DNA from: Tolypothrix campylonemoides VB511288
GTDB taxonomy: Bacteria; Cyanobacteriota; Cyanobacteriia; Cyanobacteriales; Nostocaceae
Assembly: GCA_000828075.3 (NCBI GenBank)
Contig: JXCB02000039.1
Span: 533,471 to 597,470 of the forward strand
Direction of reading: 5' to 3'
Length of the DNA stretch: 64,000 nucleotides
Shown: in pieces, positions 49,345 to 58,878 of the stretch
How the letters are laid out: every line of letters begins with the position of its first letter
Numbering within the stretch: position 1 is the stretch's first letter
Notes under the pieces: generated by a model
The model's database searches: none
Told to the model about the DNA's origin: nothing
The model's input: the letters and a program-made list of their open reading frames with translations, nothing else
Made by a program: the position numbers and the translations under genes

Positions 49345-49838
49345 ATATCAAAATTGGCAACGGTTACGATATCCACCGCTTAGTTGTAGACCGCCCCTTG
49401 ATCCTAGGTGGGGTAAAGATTGACCATGAATTAGGGCTATTGGGTCACAGCGATGCAGATGTGCTGACTCATGCAATTATGGATGCAATGCTAGGAGCGC
49501 TGAGTTTGGGGGATATTGGTCATTACTTTCCACCCACCGATTCCCAGTGGGCAGGTGCTGACAGCCTGGTTTTGCTGGGCAAGGTACATCAGCTCATACA
49601 GGAGCGGGGATGGCAGATCAACAATATTGACTCTGTTGTGGTGGCAGAACGACCTAAACTTAAGCCCCATCTTCAGAATATGCGCACTCAACTGTCAAGC
49701 GTTTTGGAACTAGAGCCTGAGCAGGTAAGCATTAAGGCAACTACTAATGAAAAACTAGGTCCCATCGGACGAGAAGAGGGCATTGCTGCCCATGCTGTAG
49801 TCTTGCTGGCATCTTCCATTCCTACTTGTATATATTAG
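49341..49838 (+). CDS. ispF: 2-C-methyl-D-erythritol 2,4-cyclodiphosphate synthase
   Basis: MEP step 5, making MEcPP. Zinc ligands are in GNGYDIHRL and [19 protein letters not shown]. Further signatures are [11 protein letters not shown] and [24 protein letters not shown]. Length 165 is normal. It overlaps dxr by four bases (ATGA). Confidence 0.97.
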   Translation: MNIKIGNGYDIHRLVVDRPLILGGVKIDHELGLLGHSDADVLTHAIMDAMLGALSLGDIGHYFPPTDSQWAGADSLVLLGKVHQLIQERGWQINNIDSVVVAERPKLKPHLQNMRTQLSSVLELEPEQVSIKATTNEKLGPIGREEGIAAHAVVLLASSIPTCIY

Positions 49839-49938
49839 TTTAACCACAGGTTAATTTCATCTCCCTGTAAATTTTTCGTTTGCCAAAGTAACTAAACAGA
49901 GAGCAAAACGCATTCAGTGAATTGGAGTTTCGATTAAT

Positions 49939-51258
49939 ATGGCTCGTTTTCTCATAGGTACAATTCCCGCCTTTGGACATGTCAATTCTACCCTGCCCAT
50001 TGCGCGCAAGCTAGTGGAAACTGGTCATGAAGTATGGTGGTATACTGGGAAATCTTTCCAGTCTCGTGTTGAAGCTACTGGTGCACGCTACGTTCCTATG
50101 CTCACTGGTTTCGATTACTCTGACTTCAAGAACATCCCTGAATCTCTTCGAGACAAAAGGAAAAAGGTTCCAGAGCCAGCACAGGCTATATTCGATCTCA
50201 AGCACTTTGTCATCAATGGGGCTGTTTGGCAGTTAAAAGACTATGAAGATATACTGAGCCAATTTCCTGCAGACGTGCTTTTATCCGATGTTGCTTTTTT
50301 GGGAGCTTCCTGGGTTCACGAAAGAGGGGGACCACCTTGGGCTGCGTTAGGCGTCACTCCTTTTCCTGATTTGGCAATGGAAGCTGATAGCTCAGCACTC
50401 GGACGTTTGCGTAATGGAGTTATAAACTGGGGATTCCAGCAAGTAGTGATAAAGAATATAACTGCCTACATGAATACTGTCCGAGCTAGCGTCGGGCTAC
50501 CACCAACTCAGAAGGATTTTGTTAAGGCTGTTGTATCACCTTTTCTGTTCCTACAGGGAACGGTTTCAGCATTTGAATATTCACGCAGCGATCTGCCACC
50601 CCAATTGCATTTCATCGGACCGTTTTTGCCCAGTTCACCTGCTGATTTTACATTCCCAACTTGGTGGGATGACTTGAAAGGAAATAGACCAGTAATCTAC
50701 GTCACACAGGATACAGTAGCAAACGAAGACCCGAACAATTTGATTGTGCCCACACTTCAGGCACTTGCCAATGAAGATGTGCTAGTTGTTGCAACGACGG
50801 GTGAGCAGCAGATTCAACTTGCTCAATTCCCAGCGAATGCCAGGATAGAGAAGTTTATTCCTTATTGCCATCTCCTACCACACGTTGATGTCATGGTAAC
50901 TAACGGTGGGTACAACGGTGTGCAGGTGGCTTTGGCAAATGGTGTCCCAGTTGTAGCAGTGGGTAAAACGGACGATAAGTCAGAGATATGTGCGGAGGAT
51001 AAATCAGAGGTATGTGCAAGGGTAGAGTGGAACGGAGTTGGTATTAGCCTCAAAACTAATAATCCCACACCAAAGCAGATCGCAGACGCTGTGAAGAAAA
51101 TTTTAGCCTCATCAGACTATCGGCAAAAGGCTCAATTTTTTCAAGCCGAGATAGCCCGTTACGACACACTGACACTAGCCGCTAGGCTATTGGAACAGTT
51201 GGCGGCAACTAAACAGCCTGTTTTGAGAATACAGGAAGTTGCTACGCAAAACTTCTAG
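49939..51258 (+). CDS. MGT/EryCIII-like glycosyltransferase, copy 1
   Basis: A 439-residue GT-B glycosyltransferase of the nucleotide-sugar macrolide type. The N-terminus ARFLIGTIPAFGHVNSTLPIARKL is the acceptor domain and VMVTNGGYNGVQVALANGVPVV the sugar-nucleotide region. It is paralogous to the copies at 54683 and 56457 and has the same leader. It differs from both by having Asp for Gly in VTQ(G/D)T, by lacking about 20 residues after the first GT half, and by a tandem eight-residue duplication (KSEICAED and KSEVCARV). It may have altered specificity or be weakened. The expected donor is a dTDP-sugar. Confidence 0.85.
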   Translation: MARFLIGTIPAFGHVNSTLPIARKLVETGHEVWWYTGKSFQSRVEATGARYVPMLTGFDYSDFKNIPESLRDKRKKVPEPAQAIFDLKHFVINGAVWQLKDYEDILSQFPADVLLSDVAFLGASWVHERGGPPWAALGVTPFPDLAMEADSSALGRLRNGVINWGFQQVVIKNITAYMNTVRASVGLPPTQKDFVKAVVSPFLFLQGTVSAFEYSRSDLPPQLHFIGPFLPSSPADFTFPTWWDDLKGNRPVIYVTQDTVANEDPNNLIVPTLQALANEDVLVVATTGEQQIQLAQFPANARIEKFIPYCHLLPHVDVMVTNGGYNGVQVALANGVPVVAVGKTDDKSEICAEDKSEVCARVEWNGVGISLKTNNPTPKQIADAVKKILASSDYRQKAQFFQAEIARYDTLTLAARLLEQLAATKQPVLRIQEVATQNF

Positions 51259-51354
51259 CTAGTCTTTCGAGATTACTAGTTAGTTAAAGGACTGTATGAC
51301 CTGACAGTATTCAGGCAGAAAAACTTTAAATTCTTGTGTTTTGGAGGAAAATAT

Positions 51355-52728
51355 ATGACCACTATGATGACTATGACGACAAAAGAAATACCAGTAGCTA
51401 AAGGATTACCGCTGATTGGAAATCTTGTTTTTTTATCGAACAATAGCCAACCGCTGCTACAGTTTTTGGTGAAAAATTATCAAAAGCTTGGTCCCCTGTA
51501 TAAAGTTCGTGTGCTGGGAAAGGATTTAACGATATTTGCGGGACCTGAAGCCAATATGTTTGTTACTCAAAAAGGGATGCATCACTTTACTAATCGTGAA
51601 GTTTACGACGAGCTAGCAAAAGAATTTGGAGAGAGTCTCGTAATAACGTTGGATGGTAATCCTCACCGTCGTATGCGCAAAATAGTTGACCAATTTCTTA
51701 ATTCTGCTGCAATAGCGCAATATGTTAAGCCAATGATTCAGACAACCTTTGACTTCACAAAAAACTGGCAGATAGGTCAGCGCATTGACGTATTTGATTC
51801 ATTGCGAAAGATTATTTTAAATCAATTTACGTCAGCTTTATTAAGCTGTACATCAACCGATGATTTCCTAGAGGATATTTCTTCATGTCTTACTACAGTG
51901 GTAAAAGTTATGCTTGGACAAAAACCAAGGAGTGTGCTGCGTAAACCAACTTATTTAACAGCTAAAAATCGAGCCTTCGGTTTCATACAAGCACTTATTG
52001 ATAAGCGACGTAAAACCGGGCAAGTAACTGACGAACCAGATGTTCTTGATTTCTTACTGTCAGTAAAAGCTGATGATGGTCAGGCTCTTACAGAAGAAGA
52101 AATCTTTACCTGCATATTTATAATTATTTTAGGAGGGCTAGATACACTGGTTAATACTTCGCTATTTCTCATTTATGAGATTCTCAAACATCCAGAGATA
52201 TATGAGAAAATCATGACAGAAATCAGTACGGTTTTTGATAATCGTATTCCCAATGTAGAAGATATTAAAAATATGAAAGTATTGCGTGGGGCAGGAATGG
52301 AAAGCTTACGTATATATCAAGGAGGAATTGTCGCAGTACGTTATGTACAACATCCATTTGATTATAAAGACTATAGGGTTGAAAGTGGACAAACCATATA
52401 TTTTGCCTCATCAGTATCACATTTTTTACCAGAGTTCTTCCCAAACCCTTATACCTTTGATGTAGAGCGCTATGCTCCACCACGTCAAGAACATAAGCAG
52501 CCCGGGGCATTTGCACCATTCTTTTTAGGACAACATATGTGCGCGGGAGCAAGGTTATCAGAGATACAGCTTATGCTAACTGTGGGTACTATTTTGTACG
52601 CTGTTCAACCACAATTAGACGCACCTAATTACACTATGAAAACTGTACTTTTTACAGACAAAAGCTCAGTCTTAACAGCAAAAAATAAATGCTATATAAG
52701 ACCCACGCGTAAAATTACACTTAATTAA
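51355..52728 (+). CDS. Cytochrome P450, first of two
   Basis: A 457-residue P450. The I-helix LGGLDTLVNT (GxDT), K-helix ESLRI (ExxR) and haem loop FFLGQHMCAGARL with axial Cys are present. GGAGG ahead of the ATG at 51355 supports the start. The sequence is low in GC like its neighbours. The family is not readable; a bacterial self-sufficient reductase domain is absent. Probable terpenoid hydroxylase by context. The first 20-25 codons resemble those of the second P450, the rest does not. Confidence 0.92.
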   Translation: MTTMMTMTTKEIPVAKGLPLIGNLVFLSNNSQPLLQFLVKNYQKLGPLYKVRVLGKDLTIFAGPEANMFVTQKGMHHFTNREVYDELAKEFGESLVITLDGNPHRRMRKIVDQFLNSAAIAQYVKPMIQTTFDFTKNWQIGQRIDVFDSLRKIILNQFTSALLSCTSTDDFLEDISSCLTTVVKVMLGQKPRSVLRKPTYLTAKNRAFGFIQALIDKRRKTGQVTDEPDVLDFLLSVKADDGQALTEEEIFTCIFIIILGGLDTLVNTSLFLIYEILKHPEIYEKIMTEISTVFDNRIPNVEDIKNMKVLRGAGMESLRIYQGGIVAVRYVQHPFDYKDYRVESGQTIYFASSVSHFLPEFFPNPYTFDVERYAPPRQEHKQPGAFAPFFLGQHMCAGARLSEIQLMLTVGTILYAVQPQLDAPNYTMKTVLFTDKSSVLTAKNKCYIRPTRKITLN

Positions 52729-53230
52729 TTGTCTTAGCTATATCTTGCACCTATCCCTATCAACCAGGAGCTAATCAAAAACAGCGCAAGAAAGTTACAT
52801 GAATTTTATGAGCTTCTATAGGTAAAACAAGGGTTTCAGGCTTAGTACTGAGTTTGGAGATAACATCAATTTTTCTTGGTGCAAGACGTCAGTTAGTCTA
52901 CATTCTGTAGGTAAAGGAAGAGATCAGGGCAAAGGCATCTTGTCAATAAAAACACCTCAATCTCAATAAATATGAAAACAATCGCATTAAAGTTTGCTTA
53001 TTGACAATGTTTTAGGGCGTTCGCTTTGAGCCTTGGAAAATCAATCAAACGATAAATCTGAAAACGATAAATCTGATTATTTCGTTAATACGTTGACTAA
53101 GCTTTTTGTCAAGATTAACTCAGATGCGTTTACCTTGGGGGTTAAGGGTGGATTCTGTAATTATGGGTAAATTGCCGGACATTATATCAAGTCTAAAAAT
53201 CCTAAATTTTTGTATTTTGGAGCAAAAGAT
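52729..53230. other. 500-base gap between the two P450 genes
   Basis: No supported gene or RNA. Near the 3' end a leader (TTTTTGTATTTTGGAG) copies the sequence just before the first P450. Confidence 0.4.
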
Positions 53231-54589
53231 ATGATTATTAAAGAAATACCAGTAACTAAAGAAATACCAGTAACTAAAGGATTACCACTGATTGGTAACG
53301 TAGCTGATTTTTTCGCACGAGGTCCGCTTGCGTTTCTCACCAAGCTGCAAACGGAATTTGGCGATGTAGCAGGTTTTTCGTTCTTCGGACAAAAGAGTGT
53401 TCTGATCTCTCATCCCAAGGATATTGAACGTGTGCTGCTGGAAACGGGCAAGTACTTCTATAAGGGCTACGACGCTACGTTCGTTGTGCATCTTGTGCTT
53501 GGTAACGGTCTGGCAAGCAGCGAAGGCGAGTTCTGGCGACGGCAGCGAAAGCTTGCCCAGCCTGCTTTCCACCACGAACGGATAAGCGCGTATGCTGATA
53601 CGATCATGCACTTTACCAAGCAGCTGCTCCAAAGCTGGCAAGACGGGGAAGTCCGAGATGTGCATCAGGACATGATGTTCTTGACACAGCAGATTGTGGC
53701 GAAAATCCTGTTAGATATTGACGTGACCGATGAGGCACGAGACGTTGGACAAGCGTTCGACGTCATTCAGCAGGAGATGAGCACAGAGCTCATGGGGTGG
53801 AGGTTATTCTTGCCTCGCTTTGTTTCTTCACCAGGACGTGTAAGGCTTCATGCAGCTGTGAATCATTTGGAGCAAATTCTACGAAGCACAATCAAAGAAC
53901 GTCGAACCACCTCTAACAATCATAATGACTTGCTAGCTATACTCATGGAGGCGCGTGATGATGATGGAAACGGCATGACTGATCAGCAGCTGCGCGACGA
54001 AATGATGACGTTTTATTTTGCTGGATTTGAAACCACAGCAAACACACTGAGCTGGGCTTGGCTGTTGCTTTCTTGCAACTCCGACACACGTGCAAAGCTC
54101 GAAGCAGAACTAGAGCATACCCTTGGTGGAAGCTACCTTACCTTTCGTGATGTACGGGCACTTAGTTACACAGAGGCAATTTTTAAAGAGACACTGCGTC
54201 TTTATTCTCCTGGGTGGAGTGCGGGGCGATTCGCCAGTGAGGATGTGGAAATCAATGGATACAAAGTTTCCAAGGGCACGGAAATATGGATGAGCTCATG
54301 GGTCACACACCGCGACCCACGCTGGTTTAGCAGCCCGCAAACCTTCATTCCTGAACGTTGGCTGGACGGCTTAGAGAAGCGCATTCCCCGGTACGCGTAC
54401 TTCCCGTTTGGCGGCGGCTCGCGCATATGTATTGGCAGTAGCTTGGCACAACTGGCATTTACATTGATTCTTTCCACTATTGCTCAACACTACCGTCTTG
54501 AGGTGTTGCCAGACCAGATCATTGAACCAGAGGCTGGTATAACCCTTAGACCCAAGCACGGGATCAAAGTGCGGATCCACCAGCGGTAA
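53231..54589 (+). CDS. Cytochrome P450, second of two
   Basis: A 452-residue P450 of a different subgroup from the first. It has the I-helix YFAGFETTANT, K-helix ETLRLYSPGW and haem loop FGGGSRICIGSSLA. These resemble bacterial CYP102/CYP4-like fatty acid hydroxylases more than the first P450. The N-terminus has a tandem KEIPVT repeat, and the KGLPLIGN start copies the first P450. The body is visibly richer in GC than the flanking genes, suggesting a different origin. The start is taken at the ATG at 53231, after GGAG. Confidence 0.92.
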   Translation: MIIKEIPVTKEIPVTKGLPLIGNVADFFARGPLAFLTKLQTEFGDVAGFSFFGQKSVLISHPKDIERVLLETGKYFYKGYDATFVVHLVLGNGLASSEGEFWRRQRKLAQPAFHHERISAYADTIMHFTKQLLQSWQDGEVRDVHQDMMFLTQQIVAKILLDIDVTDEARDVGQAFDVIQQEMSTELMGWRLFLPRFVSSPGRVRLHAAVNHLEQILRSTIKERRTTSNNHNDLLAILMEARDDDGNGMTDQQLRDEMMTFYFAGFETTANTLSWAWLLLSCNSDTRAKLEAELEHTLGGSYLTFRDVRALSYTEAIFKETLRLYSPGWSAGRFASEDVEINGYKVSKGTEIWMSSWVTHRDPRWFSSPQTFIPERWLDGLEKRIPRYAYFPFGGGSRICIGSSLAQLAFTLILSTIAQHYRLEVLPDQIIEPEAGITLRPKHGIKVRIHQR

Positions 54590-54682
54590 AGTTCAGCTCG
54601 AGGATGGCAGATCCCCATCGGGCTGCTAAAGAATCACTGTGATCAACCAAAACCCATTCAGTTCATTGGAGTTTCGATTAAT

Positions 54683-56047
54683 ATGGCTCGTTTTCTCATA
54701 GGCACAGTCTCCGCCTTTGGACATATCAATCCTGTTTTGCCGATTGCACGCAAGCTGGTGGAGCGCGGTCATGAGGTATGGTGGTATACCGGACAATCCT
54801 TCCAGTCTCGTGTTGAGGCGACTGGCGCACGCTACGTTCCTATGGTCGCTGCTTTCGATTACTTTGATGTGAAAAACGTCCCTGAATCCCTTCTAGAAAA
54901 AAGGAAAACTGTACCAGAATCAGCACAGCTTATATTCGATTTCAAGCACTTTCTTATCGATGGGGCGCTATTGCAAGTAAAAGATTATACTGATATACTC
55001 CGCCAATTCCCTGCAGATGTGCTTTTATCGGATTATGCTTTTATCGGAGCTTCCTGGATTCATGAAAAAGGGGGGCCGCCTTGGGCAGCGTTGGGCGTCG
55101 TTCCTTTGTTTGTCAGCAGCCGCGATACAGCTCCTGATACATCTTTTTTTAATTGGTTGCCACACCAACCCGTCGATAACTCGGCACTCGGACGTTTGCG
55201 TAATGGAGTTTTGAACTGGATATTCGAGCGAGTACTGATGAGGGATCTAACTGGCTACATGAACAATGTCCGAGCTAGCATCGGATTACCACCAAGCCAA
55301 AAGGATTTTTTAAACGCTACCATATCACCTTTTCTCTACTTACAGCAAACGGTTCCGGGGTTTGAATATCCACGCAGCGACTTGCCACCCCAAGTCCATT
55401 TCGTCGGACCGTTTTTGCCCACCCCACCTGCTGATTTTACATTCCCTACTTGGTGGGAAGAGCTTAAAGGAAACAGACCAGTAATCCTCGTCACGCAGGG
55501 TACAGTAGCAAATGACAAACCGGAAAAATTGATTGTGCCCACACTCCAAGCACTTGCTAATGAAGATGTGCTAGTCGTTGCAACAACGGCTGGCACGCCG
55601 ATTAAACTCGCTCAATACCCAGCAAATGCCATAATAGAACAAGCGTATATTCCTTATTCCCATCTCCTGCCATATGTTGATCTCATGATTACTGACGGTG
55701 GGTACAATGGTGTACAAATGGCTTTGGCGAATGGTGTCCCGTTGGTGGTAGCGGGTGATACGGAGGGAAAATCTGAGACATGTGCAAGGGTACAGTGGAG
55801 TGGGGTAGGTATTAATCTCAAAACCGGTAATCCTAAGCCAAAGCAGATAAAAGATGCTGTGAAGAAAGTTCTTACCTCATCACAGTATCGACAGAAGGCA
55901 AAACTTCTTCAAGCCGAGATTGCCAGCTATGACGCACCAACACTAGCTGCTACCCTATTGGAACAGCTTGTGGCAACTCAACAGCCAGTTTTGAGAACGC
56001 AGGAAGCTTCTATGCAAACAAACTTTTCGGAGGCACTCATTAACTAG
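54683..56047 (+). CDS. MGT/EryCIII-like glycosyltransferase, copy 2
   Basis: A 454-residue GT-B glycosyltransferase of the same type as copies 1 and 3. ARFLIGTVSAFGHINPVLP at the start, VTQGTVANDKPEK and MITDGGYNGVQMALANGVPLV in the donor domain. It retains the RDTAPDTSFFNWLPHQ loop missing from copy 1. The 27-base leader ahead of the ATG is nearly identical in all three copies, so gene duplication included the ribosome-binding region. The sugar donor is probably a dTDP-deoxysugar; the acceptor is unknown. Confidence 0.86.
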   Translation: MARFLIGTVSAFGHINPVLPIARKLVERGHEVWWYTGQSFQSRVEATGARYVPMVAAFDYFDVKNVPESLLEKRKTVPESAQLIFDFKHFLIDGALLQVKDYTDILRQFPADVLLSDYAFIGASWIHEKGGPPWAALGVVPLFVSSRDTAPDTSFFNWLPHQPVDNSALGRLRNGVLNWIFERVLMRDLTGYMNNVRASIGLPPSQKDFLNATISPFLYLQQTVPGFEYPRSDLPPQVHFVGPFLPTPPADFTFPTWWEELKGNRPVILVTQGTVANDKPEKLIVPTLQALANEDVLVVATTAGTPIKLAQYPANAIIEQAYIPYSHLLPYVDLMITDGGYNGVQMALANGVPLVVAGDTEGKSETCARVQWSGVGINLKTGNPKPKQIKDAVKKVLTSSQYRQKAKLLQAEIASYDAPTLAATLLEQLVATQQPVLRTQEASMQTNFSEALIN

Positions 56048-56456
56048 AGCGCCAGTTCACAAATCTATGTTGACGAAAGCGAAATATTGTGCAGAAAGTT
56101 GACAAGTCTGTTTACTCCTGAATCGCCAGAAGAATACCTAATTTAATTAACTGCTCCTAAGCCAAGAACACCAAGAAGGTGAAAAAGAAAATAGGTAATC
56201 TTACACTCCTGTTGGGAGTAAGGCTAAATTTTTAAGTTTGGCAATGATTGCGATCGCATCAAAAAGCAACGCCAAAATCACTGATTTTTAAAACGTTACA
56301 TATTTTGCGTTTTACGTCAAACACTTCTACTGAACAGGCGCTTTAGGCTTCTCCTATTGATTTAGCTACAGCCTAATCTCATCTCCTCTGATTTTTATTT
56401 CGCCGAAATTACTAAAAAAAGCAAACCGTATTCAGTTGATTGGAGTTTCGATTCAT
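56048..56456. other. 400-base gap between glycosyltransferase copies 2 and 3
   Basis: No supported gene. Contains an AAGCCAAGAACACCAAGAAGG run near 56159 and a GCGATCGC at 56251. The last 27 bases are the duplicated glycosyltransferase leader. Confidence 0.4.
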
Positions 56457-57773
56457 ATGGCTCGTTTTTTGATAGGCACAACTCCCATTTTTGGGCATGT
56501 CAATCCTACTTTACCAATTGTGCGCAAGCTGGTGGAGCGTGGTCATGAAGTATGGTGGTATACTGGGGAAGTTTTTAAGTCTCGTGTTGAGGCGACTGGC
56601 GCACGCTATGTCCCTATGGTTTCTGCTTTGGATTACTCGGACTTGAAAAACGTCCCTAAACACCTTGAAGAAAAAAGGGAAGCTCTTCCTTCAGAGTCAG
56701 CAAAACTTGTATTCGATTTCAAGCATTTTCTTATCGATTTGACTGTCGGGCATGTAAAAGATTACATGGAGATACTGCGCCAGTTTCCCGCAGATGTGCT
56801 TTTATCCGATTGTGCTTTTCTGGGAGCTTCTTGGGTTCACGAGAAAGGGGGACCGATTTGGGCCACATTAGGCGTCACTGCTTTGTTTATCAGCAGCCGC
56901 GATACAGCTCCTCATATTTTGGGGCTGCAACCCAATAGCTCACCACTCGGACGTTTGCGTAACAATATTTTGAACTGGGTATACAAGCGAGTACTACTGA
57001 GGAATCTAACAAGCTACATGAACGATGTCCGAGCCAGCATTGGATTACCACCCACTCAAAAGGATTTTGTCAGCTGTGGTGTATCACCTTTTCTCTACCT
57101 ACAGCAAACGATTCCAGCGTTTGAATATCCACGCAGTGACTTGCCACCACAAGTGCATTTCATCGGACCGTCTTTGCCCAAGGCATCTGCTGATTTTACA
57201 TTTCCCAGTTGGTGGGAAGACTTGAAAGGAAATAAACCAGTCATTCTCGTCACACAAGGTACGTTACCAAATGACAAAACAGAAAGTTTGATTGTGCCCA
57301 CAATCGAGGCACTTGCGAACGAAGATGTGCTAGTTGTGGCAACGACAGGTGGTCAACGAATTAAACTAGATCAATACCCGGCAAATACTAGAATAGAAGA
57401 CTATATTCCTTATTCTCTTCTCATGCCACACGTCGATATTGTGGTGACTAACGGCGGTTACAATGGTGTACAGCAAGCATTGGCGCATGGTATCCCGGTA
57501 GTGACAGCAGGTACAACGGAGGATAAGTCAGAGACATGTGCAAGGGTGCAGTGGAGTGGGGTAGGTATTAATCTCAAAATCGAGAATCCCACGCCAAAGC
57601 AGATAAAAGACGCTGTGAAGAAAATTCTCGCGACATCAGACTATCGGCAAAAAGCTCAACTTTTTCAAGCTGAGATTGCCTCTTATGACACACCAATATT
57701 AGCCGCTACGCTATTGGAACAGTTAGTGGCAACTCAACAGCCTGTTTTAAGAGAACAGAAGAGACTCTCTTAG
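56457..57773 (+). CDS. MGT/EryCIII-like glycosyltransferase, copy 3
   Basis: A 438-residue paralogue of the two upstream glycosyltransferases. It has ARFLIGTTPIFGHVNPTLP, VTQGTLPNDKTES and VVTNGGYNGVQQALAHGIPVV. I place the start at 56457 (ATG after the copied leader), not at the longer frame from 56436. Its stop codon abuts the remnant of an aminotransferase gene, so the downstream junction is a recombination scar. Three paralogues in one cluster suggest several sugars on one aglycone or a set of related products. Confidence 0.86.
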   Translation: MARFLIGTTPIFGHVNPTLPIVRKLVERGHEVWWYTGEVFKSRVEATGARYVPMVSALDYSDLKNVPKHLEEKREALPSESAKLVFDFKHFLIDLTVGHVKDYMEILRQFPADVLLSDCAFLGASWVHEKGGPIWATLGVTALFISSRDTAPHILGLQPNSSPLGRLRNNILNWVYKRVLLRNLTSYMNDVRASIGLPPTQKDFVSCGVSPFLYLQQTIPAFEYPRSDLPPQVHFIGPSLPKASADFTFPSWWEDLKGNKPVILVTQGTLPNDKTESLIVPTIEALANEDVLVVATTGGQRIKLDQYPANTRIEDYIPYSLLMPHVDIVVTNGGYNGVQQALAHGIPVVTAGTTEDKSETCARVQWSGVGINLKIENPTPKQIKDAVKKILATSDYRQKAQLFQAEIASYDTPILAATLLEQLVATQQPVLREQKRLS

Positions 57774-58257
57774 TTCCGAAAGCACTGCTGACTACTTCCT
57801 GCACCCACGCGCTGGAAATAGCGGCGCTGTTATTAAACATCCAATCAGGAGATGAAGTGATTGTTCCCTCTTTCACCTTTGTCTCCACAGCCAATGCTTT
57901 TGTACTCCGTGGTGCCACTCCTGTCTTCATAGACATCCGCCCGGATACATTTAACCTGAACGAGGCAAAGCTAGAACAATTGATCACTACCATATGTTTT
58001 ACCTGCTAATGCCTTCCTTGAAGTTGCGCTCAGCCTTAATTGCCCACTTAAAGACAAAGGGAATACATAGTACTTTTCACTATCTGCCATTGCACTTGTC
58101 AGATATGGGAAGGTTCTTTGGAGGCAAGGAAGGAGACTGCCCAGTAACTGAATCTGTTAGTGATCGCTTGCTGCGTTTGCCGTTTTATAATGACTTAACA
58201 GAATCTGACCAGTCACGGGTGGTAGCGGCAATCAAAGACTTTAGTGAATTTTCCTAG
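57773..58257 (+). pseudogene. WecE/RffA-like aminotransferase remnant
   Basis: From 57773 one frame reads KALLTTSCTHALEIAALLLN, GDEVIVPSFTFVSTANAFVL, PVFIDIRPDTFNL. From about 57982 a second frame reads HMFYLLMPSLKLRSALI, HLKTKGIHSTFHYLPLH and GDCPVTESVSDRLLRLPFYN to the stop. These are N- and C-terminal parts of a dTDP-4-amino-4,6-dideoxygalactose transaminase. The first 40 or so residues and the middle 200, including the PLP lysine, are gone and the two parts are in different frames. Confidence 0.85.
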
Positions 58258-58269
58258 CTGGAAATTTTC

Positions 58270-58326
58270 CATAATCTCGAGCAAATTGAAGCAGTAATTA
58301 CACCAAAGACGAAGCCGATTTTGGCA
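58270..58326 (+). repeat. 57-bp fragment copied from the 3-aminotransferase gene
   Basis: The bases match 59211-59270 inside the FdtB-like gene with few differences, encoding EQIEA.ITPKTK.IL. It lies just ahead of the FdtA-like gene and is a scrap of a second aminotransferase copy. Confidence 0.85.
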
Positions 58327-58371
58327 AAGCTATATAAGCGCCAAAAGTTCGGTTTTTGGAGGAGATATGAA

Positions 58372-58806
58372 ATGAGTATTGAAAAATGCAAAATAATTGA
58401 ACTTCCTAAGATTAGTGACCATCGTGGTAATTTGACATTTATTGAGAACAATAAACATATCCCTTTTGAAATTAAGCGAGTTTACTATCTTTATCATGTA
58501 CCTAGTGGTGCAGAACGAGGAGGTCATGCCCATAAAGCACTACAACAATTTCTGGTTGCTATTTCTGGTAGTTTTGATGTAGTGATAGACGACGGTTATG
58601 AGAAGAAAAAATATCATTTGAATCGGTCATCCTATGGTCTTTACATATGCGATATGGTATGGCATGAGCTTGTTAATTTTTCCTCAGGAGCAGTTTGCAT
58701 ATCTCTGGCATCAGCTTTTTACGATGAGTCTGATTATTTCCGTAATTATGAAGATTTCATCAAAGCTACTAGAGATCAAGTTAGAACTTACGCATTGACC
58801 AAGTAG
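58372..58806 (+). CDS. fdtA: dTDP-4-oxo-6-deoxyglucose 3,4-ketoisomerase (FdtA/QdtA-like)
   Basis: A 144-residue cupin. It interconverts dTDP-4-keto-6-deoxyglucose to the 3-keto isomer, giving the galacto (FdtA) or gluco (QdtA) series. The core is ISDHRGNLTFIE, YYLYHVPSGAERGGHAHKAL (the GGHAHK block is diagnostic), GSFDVVIDDG and WHELVNFSSGAVC. The ATG at 58372 follows GGAGGAG; the longer frame from a TTG at 58321 runs through the fdtB scrap. I cannot tell FdtA from QdtA, so the symbol is tentative. Confidence 0.88.
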   Translation: MSIEKCKIIELPKISDHRGNLTFIENNKHIPFEIKRVYYLYHVPSGAERGGHAHKALQQFLVAISGSFDVVIDDGYEKKKYHLNRSSYGLYICDMVWHELVNFSSGAVCISLASAFYDESDYFRNYEDFIKATRDQVRTYALTK

Positions 58807-58878
58807 ACAACCAACTTCCTGTCAATGCGTAAATCCTAGAAGTATGAAAGTACTATTCTTTACTATCCAAGAGCAAGT

